A stretch of DNA of 64,000 nt from Sanghuangporus weigelae (GCA_033182465.1 CP137323.1:1-64000), one strand, 5' to 3'. Positions 22,376 through 32,424 are shown, counted from the stretch's first letter. The notes: generated by a model from the letters alone, not told the origin. Numbers and translations: made by a program.

Positions 22376-23459
22376 CAGCTAGTTGCAAAATTGTTGGCAA
22401 TCACGTGATTTCACCACTTTTCTCACCATGAGAGCCTCAAAACACAGATAAAATCATATCTCACCCAAATCTCAACGGTTTCACATCATCTAAGTTGCTA
22501 AATTCATCTTTTCGAAAGGGCCTTCGCTTAAAGAAAACTGTAGAGAAAATAGAGCGAAAAATGACCTTAAAATGGCGAAAATATCGGTTTTTGCCTCTTC
22601 CTTGCATGTGCAATTTTTTCTGTGATCCCTGCTGGTCCAGCACCTCCCCAAAGCTATCCAGAATGAAAATATGATTATAAAATGAATTTACAGACTGAGT
22701 TTGAGTTGAATTGTGTACCAGAATGTGCTGCTTTGAGGCATGCCTGAATCACTCAAAACTCATCATTTCCCCCTAGCCTCCCAGGCTCCAGGAAAATTTC
22801 TTACAGGCCAGATTCATGCATGTAAATTCATTTTAGATATAATAGACTAGGTTTATGTACTAGCTAGGTCCTCAGCATCTACTAGTGAGCTGGGCTGAAC
22901 ATGAGATTCTGTTGTATGCATCAGTTTAGACAGCATCTTCCCAGCTCACTAGTGGATGCTGAGGACCTAGCTAGTACATAAACCTAGTCTATTATATCTA
23001 AAATAAATTTACATGCATGAATCTGGCATGTAAGAATTTTTCCTGGAGCCTGGGAGGCTAGGGGGAAATGATGAGTTTTGAGTAATTCAGGCATGCCTCA
23101 AAGCAGCACATTCTGGTACACAATTCAACTCAAACTCAGTCTGTAAATTCATTTTATAATCATATTTTCATTCTGGATAGCTTTGGGGAGGTGCTGGACC
23201 AGCAGGGATCACAGAAAAAAATGCACATGCAAGGAAGAGGCAAAAAAACGATATTTTCACCATTTTGGGGTCATTTTTTGCTCTATTTTCTCGATAGTTT
23301 TTCCTAAGCGAAAGCCCTTTCGAAAAGATGAATTTAGAAACTCAGATGATGTGAAACCGTTCAGATTTGGGTGAGATATGATTTTATCTGTGTTTTAAGG
23401 CTCTCATGGCAAGAAAAGTAGTGAAATCACGTGATTGCCAACAATTTTGCAACTAGCTG
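22376..23459. mobile_element. Fold-back MITE, copy 1 (TA target)
   Basis: 1084 bp, almost wholly palindromic: two ~500-bp arms in inverted order around a short centre near 22900-22935. Ends are CAGCTAGTTGCAAAATTGTT and its complement, flanked by TA on both sides (22374-22375, 23460-23461). There is no transposase. A ~60-codon open stretch in each arm has no ATG and exists in every copy only because the arms are alike. TA duplication plus a CAG terminus suggests mobilisation by a Tc1/mariner-type transposase. Confidence 0.85.
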
Positions 23460-23461
23460 TA

Positions 23462-24886
23462 ACTTGCCTTCGTAAGAAGCTGAGCATCCCGTTCCTTCCA
23501 TTGACGGCTCTTGTCTTCAAGCCATTAAATCTGAGCATTCTTGGTATCAAGCTCAGCATGGAGTGTCTTCGCTTCTTCTTTAAGTGGATTCAGTTCTGAT
23601 TGGAGGTGATTGAGCATCGTCTCAAGCTGGCATGCTTTACGCGCTTACACTTCACTCTCTGTACAAAGCATGGTATCGCTTTCACAGAGAATGTTGAGCT
23701 GGTTAATCCTTTCCAACAGTTTGGCATGCTCAGTAGAATTACTGATAGCTTTTGCCACTTCTTCACACTCCTTTCAAAAGAGTTAGAATGTATTGTAAGG
23801 ATAAACAGAACGGTGCAGATGAACATTTGACAATGCTGCCCCTGTTTTCTCAAGAGCCTGGCTGAGATGGTTGATCTATGCCTTTTGTCGTACATTCTCC
23901 TGCTTGGAGAACCCCAGTTGAAGGTCAACGATTTCCTTCTCCTTGCACAGATAGGCTACCACGGAATGCAGCTCCACTACACAGTCATCCACATCATCAC
24001 CATCACCCAACTCTGGCATGGTCATGTTTGATTCTGCAGCTTAACGTATACGAGAGGCCTGTGAACTGAGACTCCAGGTGCCGGTGAAGCAGGCTATTTT
24101 GTGCTGCAAGATCTGTGTGACTATATTCTGACTTAGAGATGTGTGAGGAAGTGAACAGAACAGCTATGCTTACCAAGCTGTAAGATCTGCAACCTTCTCG
24201 TTAAGAACTTCTCGCTGCAGGTTCTAACTAGCTTCTGATGTGGTCAAGTTTGCCTGAGCAGTCTCAGCTTAAACCATCTTCTCACATAAAGAAGCCCGAG
24301 TCTCGCTGAGCTCCTTCTTAAAAGCATCTACAACCTTGATCGACTCAGCATGAGTGACAATTTCGCAAGAATATTTCTTTTCAGCAGCCTTTATACAACG
24401 AATAAGTTCACTGATACTTTTGACATCGTAATAGACTCACCTTGGTACACTGCATCTGCTCTCAAATCTCATTCTCGCGGGACATTTGATCGGTGTGCAA
24501 GCTCATCTCAGCATAACAAGTTCATTTTCAGAACCATGTAACTTACAGAGCAATCAGTTCTTGAACTTCGATATCTTTCTGCAGTTAAATTTGTCAAACT
24601 GTGTTACACTTGTGAGAAAAGCTGAGTTCAAAGATCCTGACTAGAGCATTCATAATTGAATGTTACTATGCCAAAGTATATGCAATATAGAGAAATACTT
24701 ACGCTTGGCCAGCCAGGTCATGGATTTGGGACTCAAATCTTCCCAGTCTTCTCGTATCACTTCCATTCACCTTGTCAACATCATTGTGCATTTTCTGCAC
24801 ATCGGCAATCAAGTCCGCCATATGAGACTGTTCCAGAGACAGAATTCTCATCAATTAGTCAAGTCTGTACATTCTACATCTCGAGT
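23462..24886 (-). pseudogene. Decayed coiled-coil protein gene
   Basis: Minus-strand segments with strong coiled-coil composition: EQSHMADLIADVQKMHNDVD and RRLGRFESQIHDLAGQA (about 24830-24700), AAEKKYSCEIVTHAESIKVV and DAFKKELSETRASLCEKMV (about 24390-24280), NLQREVLNEKVADLTAW (about 24230-24180), and LEDKSRQWKERDAQLLTKA (about 23525-23470). In-frame stops lie between and within segments, and possible introns remain. The parent is unknown; a cytoskeletal or transposon-borne coiled-coil protein would both fit. The piece is bounded on both sides by fold-back elements 1 and 2. Confidence 0.5.
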
Positions 24887-24888
24887 TA

Positions 24889-25971
24889 CAGCTAGTTGCA
24901 AAATTGTTGGCAATCACGTGATTTCATCACTTTTCTGCCATGAGAACCTCAAAACACAGATAAAATCATATCTCACCCAAATCTCAACGGTTTCACATCA
25001 TCTAAGTTGCTAAATTCATCTTTTCGAAAGGGCTTTCGCTTAGGAAAAACTATCGAGAAAATAGAGCAAAAACGGACCCCAAAATGGCGAAAATATCGTT
25101 TTTTGCCTCTTCCTTGCATGTGCAATTTTTTCTGTGATCCCTGCTGGTCCAGCACCTCCCTAAAGCTATCCAGAATGATAATATGATTATAAAATGAATT
25201 TACAGACTGAGTTTGAGTTGAATTGTGTACCAGAATGTGCTGCTTTGAGGCATGCCTAAATTACTCAAAACTCATCATTTCTCCCTAGCCTCCCAGGCTC
25301 CAGGAAAATTTCTTACAGGCCAGATTCATGCATGTAAATTCATTTTAGGTATAATAGACTAGGTTTGTGTACTAGCTAGGGCCTCAGCATCCACTGGTGA
25401 GCTGGGGAGATGCTGTCTATAATAGTGCATACAACTAGAAACACTTGTTCAGCCCAGCTCACCAGTGGATGCTGAGGCCCTAGCTAGTGCACAAACCTAG
25501 TCTATTATACCTAAAATGAATTTACATGCATAAATCTGGCCTGTAAGAAATTTTCCTGGAGCCTGGGAGGCTAGGGGGAAATGATGAGTTTTGAGTAATT
25601 TAGGCATGCCTCAAAGCAGCACATTCTGGTACACAATTCAACTCAAACTCAGTCTGTAAATTCATTTTATAATCATATTATCATTCTGGATAGCTTTGGG
25701 GAGGTGCTGGACCAGCAGGGATCACAGAAAAAAATGCATATGCAAGGAAGAGACAAAAAACAATATTTTCGCCATTTTGGGGTCCTTTTTTGCTCTATTT
25801 TCTCGATCGTTTTTCCTAAATGAAAGCCCTTTCAAAAAGATGAATTTAGCAACTTAGATGATGTGAAACCGTTGAGATTTGGGTAAGATATGATTTTATC
25901 TGTGTTTTGAGGTTCTCATGACAAGAAAAGTGGTAAAATCACGTGATTGCCAACAATTTTGCAACTAGCTG
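24889..25971. mobile_element. Fold-back MITE, copy 2 (TA target)
   Basis: 1083 bp with the same ends and arms as copy 1, flanked by TA at 24887-24888 and 25972-25973. The central loop differs in length and sequence from copy 1, as expected if loops evolve quickly. Arms are near-identical to those of copies 1, 3 and 4. Confidence 0.85.
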
Positions 25972-26039
25972 TAACTGATCTGTATTTAAAGCATTTATAC
26001 TTGAAATTTTATTGACAATGACTAGTACAATTGTATTGA

Positions 26040-26151
26040 TCCGAACAATGTCCAAGCTCTCAAGGACAAGATTGAAGACTTACAGATTGATCTCTGTAAG
26101 GCCGAGGAAGAGAAGGCAGCTTACACTGCCGAGAAGGATGCACAGACTAAA
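26040..26151 (+). pseudogene. Short coiled-coil exon remnant
   Basis: An open plus-strand stretch reads NVQALKDKIEDLQIDLCKAE then EEKAAYTAEKDAQTK and is followed by a donor-like GTATGC. It is probably one exon of a coiled-coil gene. It lies on the opposite strand from the remnant at 23462-24886, so it need not be from the same copy. Confidence 0.4.
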
Positions 26152-26262
26152 GTATGCACTGAGTGCGCACTGAGCGGGCACTGAGTATGCACTGAGTGTG
26201 CACTGAGCGGGCACTGAGTGCATATTGATCGCGCACTGAGCGCACGCTGATTGTGCATCTTA
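26152..26262 (+). repeat. Tandem GCACTGAGTG / GCACTGAGCG repeat
   Basis: Ten-base units GCACTGAG(T/C)(G/A), some with an extra GGG or TAT, repeat about ten times directly after the coiled-coil exon remnant. Confidence 0.75.
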
Positions 26263-26319
26263 TTTCTTCTTTGAAGAGATTACAAAAGATACTTCAAATT
26301 TTTTCCTTGAGATGATTTA

Positions 26320-27557
26320 CAGCTAGTTGCAAAATTGTTGGCAATCACGTGATTTCACCACTTTTCTCGCCATAAGAGCCTCAAAACACAAATAAAATCA
26401 TATCTCACCCAAATCTCAACGGTTTCACATCATCTAAGTTGCTAAATTTATCTTTTCGAAAGGGCCTTCGCTTAAAGCCATTTGCAAAAGTAATGAGAAT
26501 CACGTGATTTCACCACTTTTCTCGCTATGAGAGCCTCAAAACACAGATAAAATCATATCTCACCCAAATCTCAACTGTTTCACATCATCTAAGTTGCTAA
26601 ATTCATCTTTTCGAAAGGGCTTTCACTTAAAAAAAACTGTAGAGAAAATAGAGCGAAAAATGACCTTAAAATGGCGAAAATATCGGTTTTTGCCTCTTCC
26701 TTGCATGTGCATTTTTTTCTGTGATCCCTGCTGGTCCAGCACCTCCCCAAAGCTATCCAGAATGATAATATGATTATAAAATGAATTTACAGACTGAGTT
26801 TGAGTTGAATTGTGTACCAGAATGTGCTGCTTTGAGGCATGCCTGAATTACTCAAAACTCATCATTTCCCCCTAGCCTCCCAGGCTCCAGGAAAATTTCT
26901 TACAGGCCAGATTCATGCATGTAAATTCATTTTAGGTATAATAGACTAGGTTTGTGTACTAGCTAGGTCCTCAGCATCCACTGGTGAGCTGGGAAGATGA
27001 TGTCTAAAATGATGCATACAACCAGAATCACTTGTTCAGCCCAGCTTACCAGTGGATGCTGAGGCCCTAGCTAGTACACAAACCTAGTCTATTATACCTA
27101 AAATGAATTTACATGCATGAATCTGGCCTGTAAGAAATTTTCCTGGAGCCTGGGAGGCTAGGGGGAAATGATGAGTTTTGAGTAATTCAGGCATGCCTCA
27201 AAGCAGCACATTCTGGTACACAATTCAACTCAAACTCAGTCTGTAAATTCATTTTATAATCATATTATCATTCTGGATAGCTTTGGGGAGGTGCTGGACC
27301 AGCAGGGATCACAGAAAAAAATGCACATGCAAGGAAGAGGCAAAAAACATATTTTCGCCATTTTGGGGTCATTGTTTGCTCTAGTTTCTCAATTGTTTTT
27401 CCTAAGCGAAGGCCCTTTCGAAAAGATGAATTTAGCAACTTAGATGATGTGAAACTGTTGAGATTTGGGTGAGATATGATTTTATCTGTATTTTAAGGCT
27501 CTCATGGCGAGAAAAGTGGTAAAATCACGTGATTGCCAACAATTTTGCAACTAGCTG
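26320..27557. mobile_element. Fold-back MITE, copy 3, composite (TA target)
   Basis: 1238 bp with the standard ends, flanked by TA at 26318-26319 and 27558-27559. It is ~155 bp longer than its relatives because the left end is doubled: at about 26474 the sequence restarts close to a terminus (GCAAAAGTAATGAGAATCAC, then GTGATTTCACCACTTTTCTC), so an end from a second, diverged copy is joined to the first. The rest is a full palindrome like copies 1 and 2. Confidence 0.8.
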
Positions 27558-27736
27558 TAAAATTTTGCACGTGAAGAAACGCAAGCATATTTTCTTGGAT
27601 GAAATTTCAAATTTCTTTATGCATTTCTCACATGACTTTACTTATAATCTCTTTGTTTACTAAATCGGAATCTAAATCCCTATTATTGTTATTTCAAATA
27701 TAGTTTAGCATTTGGCCAAGGAACAAACATCAAATA
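27558..27736. other. Left flank of the large DNA transposon
   Basis: AT-rich sequence between MITE 3 and the transposon end. Its last ~19 bp, before the TA at 27735-27736, match the repeat copy at 11213-11232. Confidence 0.5.
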
Positions 27737-27760
27737 AGGTAGAGGAAGTATAAAGTCGAC
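27737..27760 (+). repeat. Left terminal inverted repeat of the DNA transposon
   Basis: 24 bp, a perfect inverted match to 48354-48377. Outside it is TA at 27735-27736. Confidence 0.85.
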
Positions 27761-27891
27761 AAGCTGTCACTTGTGACTGATGACCCTGAGTGACCCTGAT
27801 CTAACCCGATTAGGAAGGACCCTAGTGGCAAAATTCTCGGTGGAGGGTATGGTGGGGGGAAGTTCTGCTGATATTTGCTGGTATATATACA

Positions 27892-28363
27892 TTAGGAAAT
27901 TCCATGGGCTATCATATCATTGAGTATATTGCTGGGAATGATTCTGTGTCCATGATATCTTCGATTTGCCCATTGAGCTTGAGCTCCAGTTAATCCTTTC
28001 CGGTATGCATCCATAAAACGTGCAGATCGATCTGCAAATCTATGTAGATCACTTAAGTAACACATCAAATTATATAAACAAGAGACCTTGCCTTCGAAAA
28101 CTCTCTAATGAAATTGAATCGAGACATATCTTGATATTTTCTTCTATCTTCTGTTCATTCTGAGGATTTGGCATCATCCTATAGTGATACTTGGCCATTC
28201 CCCAGCACTGCTCAATAAAATTGAGTTCGCAGTAAAACTTTGGGTAAAAGATGGCCTTGTGATCACGTGACTCAATGAGTTCCTGGAGAGCAGACTTTTG
28301 GTTGCGAAAATCTGGCTGATTAAAAAGAATTCGGCGACAGCAGCAATGTGCAGAGAGACTAGT
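27892..28363 (-). pseudogene. DDE transposase gene, C-terminal part
   Basis: This continues the transposase frame across the Gypsy insertion: through the duplicated CTAGT the codons read on from GFKCQDTS into LSAHCCCRRILFNQPDFRNQ. Next come AIFYPKFYCELNFIEQCWGM with the third catalytic residue (Glu, about 28215), the counterpart of the Tc1/mariner SPDLNPIE motif. After a short intron (about 28088-28053) come FADRSARFMDAYRKGLTGAQ and ANRRYHGHRIIPSN, with a stop at 27894-27892. It is complete at its 3' end. The interrupted gene lies wholly within the TA-flanked transposon. Confidence 0.85.
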
Positions 28364-28706
28364 TGAAAGGATCCGCTCAAAAACTCGCATCAGGATCGAC
28401 ACGATCAACAGATCTACACGATCAGCTTTCCAAACGCGACCGGTAACCAAGCCAGCTATCAAAGGCCCAAGCAATCGAGCGGCCTAGGCAACAGTAACCC
28501 GTTACCACCCGAGCGCTAGAGGCACCGAAGCGGATACGTAATCCCGCTAACAGCTAACACCGCCTATTACCGCGGACTACCACTCTAACGCCGCCGACCA
28601 AGCAACCAGAGTGACCTCGATCAAAAGAAGCGATCAAACTTCTTAGAAGTCCAGAAGCACAACTACTAAAGCCTAAACGCTAAAAGGCTAAAGGCTAATA
28701 AGGTTT

Positions 28707-29348
28707 ATGGAGACCTCACTGGCATTTCAGCACTGTCAAGTCTGTGCACGAGTTTACATGGTCCTTTATGAAGTATACTACTTAGTATGCACGGCAACGG
28801 TTGGTACGCGTGACTGTCACATCGAAACCGAGCGACACCTTCAGGATACAATGCATTCCAATCCACCAAGCCCAATAGTACCCAAGAAACGAGAGGAACT
28901 CACGATCACAACTCGGACCCCTCGAACTGCGAACCCGATAACTTGGAGAATGATTGGATGGTATAGACCGGAGTTGCACACACCATGTCCAGCATCTACG
29001 ATACAGGCAAACCTTTATTTACCGAGAGATGCGAACCTGGAAACCAAGCAATTACAACTCCTTATACAACGAAGGATATGGCGCTACATTCGAGATATAC
29101 GATACGAAGGCAAAGCATGGCTAGTCACCAGAACCCAGCAGAACCCACCAGCAGAGCTTATGCAGTTCATGATATGCCTTGGACCATACTCTACACCGAC
29201 CCGACACCTTAACACTGACGTGCGAGTTATGCTTACCCTCGCTGGACCTCGAGATGAATTCCGAAGAATCACATACCGAGCAGCCTACATCGCTCCAAGA
29301 GCAAAGATGCCACTCAATGACGGCAATGACATCGTTATGGAGTACTGA
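28707..29348 (+). CDS. U3-encoded ORF of unknown function (5' LTR copy)
   Basis: 213 residues starting with an ATG, lying wholly inside U3. The first ~50 residues are Cys/Tyr-rich, and the rest is basic with Trp/Tyr (WRMIGWYRPELHTP, RRIWRYIRDIRYEGKAWLVT). No family is recognised. In this 5' LTR copy it lies upstream of the predicted transcription start. Its twin in the 3' LTR would be carried near the end of the genomic transcript. Protein status is inferred only from length and composition. Confidence 0.45.
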   Translation: METSLAFQHCQVCARVYMVLYEVYYLVCTATVGTRDCHIETERHLQDTMHSNPPSPIVPKKREELTITTRTPRTANPITWRMIGWYRPELHTPCPASTIQANLYLPRDANLETKQLQLLIQRRIWRYIRDIRYEGKAWLVTRTQQNPPAELMQFMICLGPYSTPTRHLNTDVRVMLTLAGPRDEFRRITYRAAYIAPRAKMPLNDGNDIVMEY

Positions 29349-29530
29349 CAGTGGAGCATTCCATATCGGAGCACCACCTCTATTGTCTCAGTCAGCAACT
29401 CCAAAGAATTCTGTCATAGTGGAGACGACCTTACAAAGATTGGAGCAAAGTGGAGCGAAGCGCAGCAGGATGACAAAGGAACAGATGTAATGGTGGAGGA
29501 AAGTGGAGTAAAGTGGAGACAGGATGAGTG
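29349..29530 (+). promoter_or_regulatory. GTGGAG-rich upstream region in U3
   Basis: GTGGAG or TGGAG recurs about eight times between 29350 and 29520, just upstream of the TATA-like box at about 29563. Clustered short repeats in U3 often bind activators; the factor is unknown. The same cluster exists in the 3' LTR (about 40140-40320). Confidence 0.45.
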
Positions 29531-29561
29531 AGAAATAGGACGGAAAATGGAATATCTGGGA

Positions 29562-29609
29562 GCATAAATAGTTGTAGGATTAGGCCCTCATTTCCCCATC
29601 TTTCGATCC
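29562..29609 (+). promoter_or_regulatory. LTR core promoter and predicted transcript start
   Basis: A CATAAATAG box lies at 29563-29571. About 30 nt on is ATCTTTCGATCC (29598-29609), which is the exact complement of the segment just inside the LTR (29871-29882). In Tf1/sushi-type elements the transcript's 5' end anneals to such a site, which places the start of R near 29598. Confidence 0.6.
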
Positions 29610-29870
29610 TCTTAACACACTGGTGTAAAGCTTACCCTACAGCGAGCTATTACTGTGTGCTTTGTACTATCACGCCTCTTGGAAATCCCAATCTGCTTTA
29701 CTATCACCTCGTATCTGAAAGCATCCATAACTCGGACTGCGACTAAGAAGGCTAGTAAGGGACCGCGTGGTACAGCCAGACGTGGGTAGATTAGATCACC
29801 TTTGCACAACATATCGCTGCTTAGGCAAAAGGATCGAACCGGTGTAACCCCGGGCCTACTCCCTAACATT

Positions 29871-29882
29871 GGATCGAAAGAT
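29871..29882 (+). other. Self-priming primer-binding site
   Basis: GGATCGAAAGAT starts two bases after the 5' LTR and pairs perfectly over 12 nt with 29598-29609. No tRNA 3'-end complement was recognised here. Self-priming is known in the Tf1/sushi chromoviruses. Confidence 0.6.
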
Positions 29883-29929
29883 CACTCGCTAGTTTTACCA
29901 CCACCTCTCACGGGCAAGGTTCTTGGCTA

Positions 29930-30271
29930 GTGTTTTATCGAGGCGAGGACCGTCGACCTCAAGTCCCTATCGACGTCACTAGTTTCGAGACTAGTACCCA
30001 TATCGAATCCTCAGGACAAGTGCACATCCTGGAGAACGACAAACCCGATTCACTTAAATCACATATCTACTATCATAACCCCTATAACGACGAAGTGTAC
30101 CTAATAGCAAAGGCATCTGGTAGCCCTGCAGTTGGGAGCACGCAAACAACAACCACGAAAGTAGCAGCAGTCCCTTCCACTATTGCTACATTCGACGAGA
30201 AAGGAACTACTTGGTTAACAGCACCAAGGAACAATAACCCTGAAGCATCAGGCGAGAAACGAAGTTCATGA
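29930..30271 (+). CDS. Leader ORF of the Gypsy element
   Basis: Open for 113 codons, but without an ATG at its upstream edge, so the true start is unknown. The sequence has EDRRPQVPIDVTSFETSTHI and a Thr/Ser-rich middle. Its stop overlaps the next ORF's start as ATGA (30268-30271), an arrangement compatible with termination-reinitiation. No family is recognised. Confidence 0.4.
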   Translation: MFYRGEDRRPQVPIDVTSFETSTHIESSGQVHILENDKPDSLKSHIYYHNPYNDEVYLIAKASGSPAVGSTQTTTTKVAAVPSTIATFDEKGTTWLTAPRNNNPEASGEKRSS

Positions 30272-31302
30272 ACCGATCAGGAAACGCCAACAACAGAAGT
30301 AACGGTCATCGAACGAACGAACGGGCGAACGATAATCAAACGAGGTTCACACCTAGATCCCTCGACGAACGAGTTCAACACATCACCAACAGACTACGTA
30401 GTCTGGAAAGCGATCACGACATACTATACGCGACAACGAACCATAGCATATTGTATCCACCAGTGATCAGGAGACTACAAGAAAGGGTTGAACGACTGGA
30501 AGAACGAACTGCAAACACGGGGCAGTCAAACAGTCTACCAACCGGAGCATACGCGACAGCAGTAGGAGATCGATTCGAAGCACTAGAAGCAACTACTCAA
30601 AGAATTGGAGCACAAGTAGCAGCTCTAGAGAGATATACTCTGGAATTGGATCGAGCAGCAGGAGCACTCAATCATCGGGTCATAGACGGAAACGGAGTAC
30701 TTGACCGAGAGCTCAACGCTATCCGGAACAGGATTACTGCTCAGGAACAACAACTACAAACAATCGAGACGAGAGTCGGAGAGCTTAACAGGACAGCTCT
30801 AGATCAACCAAGGATTGTTCAAGACATCCATAACCTGCGAGAAGCCCTACTCCAACTAGGACAAACAATCGAGTCGAGTCAACGCACCTACGCAGCTATA
30901 CTCACATCGGTACAGACAACCGAAACTACCTCAAGGAACATACTCGAACACGCTCAACGAATTCGAGAAGTAGCTCAGGCAGCACAACGCTGGGAATACT
31001 TTCTACCAAGAGAGAGAGCCCAACAGGAACAGAGTTCTGACGAATCAGTATCCTCAGACGAAGAAGCATCACGAAGGCCATTCTTACTCAGAACCCCACC
31101 TCGAACGGTTATCATCCAAGTACCAACAGTACCTGCAGTACCAGCAAGTGGTTCAGTAGCAACCCAAGCGCCAGAGAATCCACCACCACCATCCTATTCA
31201 CCACCAGCAGTGCCCATAAGCACTTACGATCATGTCGACAACCGACCAGAAGGTGCAAGCACTGGAGCAGCAACTACAGACTCTTCAGACACAACTCTCT
31301 AA
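30268..31302 (+). CDS. Coiled-coil ORF ahead of gag
   Basis: 344 residues. The N-terminus is Asn/Arg-rich. Residues ~30-230 have long heptad-like helices (VQHITNRLRSLESDHDILYA, ALEATTQRIGAQVAALERYT, LREALLQLGQTIESSQRTYA). The C-terminus is Ser/Glu- then Pro-rich (PENPPPPSYSPPAVPIS), with a PPPSY-type motif that in retroviral Gag would be a late domain. It overlaps the gag ORF by about 70 nt in another frame. It is likely a structural or Gag-associated protein; this is inference. Confidence 0.6.
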   Translation: MNRSGNANNRSNGHRTNERANDNQTRFTPRSLDERVQHITNRLRSLESDHDILYATTNHSILYPPVIRRLQERVERLEERTANTGQSNSLPTGAYATAVGDRFEALEATTQRIGAQVAALERYTLELDRAAGALNHRVIDGNGVLDRELNAIRNRITAQEQQLQTIETRVGELNRTALDQPRIVQDIHNLREALLQLGQTIESSQRTYAAILTSVQTTETTSRNILEHAQRIREVAQAAQRWEYFLPRERAQQEQSSDESVSSDEEASRRPFLLRTPPRTVIIQVPTVPAVPASGSVATQAPENPPPPSYSPPAVPISTYDHVDNRPEGASTGAATTDSSDTTL

Positions 31303-32320
31303 ACACAGCATCAAGCTTCCGAAGTACTATGGCAAGCGAAGCGAAGATATTGATCTGTGGATTAGTCGATGTATCTCGAAGCTGGCACAGCATGGAGTCA
31401 AGGATGAGGAGGAGATCGCAAAGAGCCTATTTGCGGCACTAGAAGGCGACAGCTACGATTGGTTTGCAGAGAAGAATACCCTAACATCATTCGATGCCAA
31501 TGGGAAACTGAAACCAGTACCTGCGATTATCGCTGCAACAAATGGAATGTTCGCATCACTCAAGGACATGCTGAACTGGATGAGGATCCGAGCAGGACAT
31601 CCAATCATTGGAGAACAGGAAGCCCTATTCCAACTACTATGCATCCAGCAGAAAGGAGCAAGCATTAGGGCGTACAACGACGAATTCCGACGACTCAAAG
31701 CACGAGCACCAGACACGATGGATAAGCAGATGCTCAAGTACATCTATGTCAAAGGACTAGACATGTGGGTCAAACGACGAGTCGAATCTGTACAACCCGA
31801 CGCTTTCGAGAAGAACGACCTCGATGCATGGATGGAATGGACAAGCAACCTAGCAAACTCTGATGCCAGGCAAAGGCTCATGGGTAATCAAACATATACC
31901 CCAAGATTCAAATCGAATGGACAGTCATCTTTCCGACCACCAGTACAAACAACGAAACGAGATCCAGACGCCATGGATGTAGATGCACTCCGAGGCTTGC
32001 CGAAGAAGGGAGGCAAATGCTACAACTGTGAAAAGTCAGGACATTACGCAAAGGATTGCAAGGCACCAAGGAAGCAAAAGGGTTCTTCCCCTAGGAAGCC
32101 GAAGAAGACTAATGGTGTAAAACGGAGGACGATGACAACACGAACAATTGATTTCAAGGAAACATGTCCCGATCCACACTGCCGAAGGCCAGTCCACTAC
32201 GATCATGTAGCATGGGCTAAAGGCGACGAATCAGCAGGATGGACTTGCAAGCATGACGAAGAATACCGAAACAACATTCGCAAATCCCTAGCAAGTAAAG
32301 AGCAACAGGGAAAAGATTAA
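31232..32320 (+). CDS. gag: Gag of the Gypsy element
   Basis: 362 residues. The capsid-like helical region contains HSIKLPKYYGKRSEDIDLWI and QKGASIRAYNDEFRRLKARA, as in retrotransposon Gag domains. The zinc knuckle CYNCEKSGHYAKDC lies at about residue 263, followed by a basic tail and a second Cys/His-rich segment (CPDPHCRRPVHYDHVAWAKG). It packages element RNA in virus-like particles. Confidence 0.88.
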   Translation: MSTTDQKVQALEQQLQTLQTQLSKHSIKLPKYYGKRSEDIDLWISRCISKLAQHGVKDEEEIAKSLFAALEGDSYDWFAEKNTLTSFDANGKLKPVPAIIAATNGMFASLKDMLNWMRIRAGHPIIGEQEALFQLLCIQQKGASIRAYNDEFRRLKARAPDTMDKQMLKYIYVKGLDMWVKRRVESVQPDAFEKNDLDAWMEWTSNLANSDARQRLMGNQTYTPRFKSNGQSSFRPPVQTTKRDPDAMDVDALRGLPKKGGKCYNCEKSGHYAKDCKAPRKQKGSSPRKPKKTNGVKRRTMTTRTIDFKETCPDPHCRRPVHYDHVAWAKGDESAGWTCKHDEEYRNNIRKSLASKEQQGKD

Positions 32321-32424
32321 GACCTCCATCGAACGAGACTGCGCGATGTGAGTGTGACAAGGGTGACGAGAAAGGTTTCAACAACCAGTGTTTCAAACCT
32401 CCTGGGTTCAACCCCAGTGAAGCG

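Larger units (their letters stand above)
28364..29868 (+). repeat. 5' LTR of the Gypsy element
   Basis: 1505 bp, TGAAAGG...CCTAACA. The predicted U3 is 28364 to about 29597, with R-U5 to 29868. U3 contains a 213-codon ORF and repeated GTGGAG words before the TATA-like box. It reads the same as 39155-40659 throughout the stretches compared. Confidence 0.95.

Noticed and set aside
22461-22643. Conserved ~60-codon ORF in the arms of every fold-back MITE (also at 23183, 24973, 61201, 61932)
   Set aside because: Most copies have no ATG start, the frame recurs only because the arms are near-identical DNA, and one mirror copy per element would be antisense to the other. Not supported as a gene.
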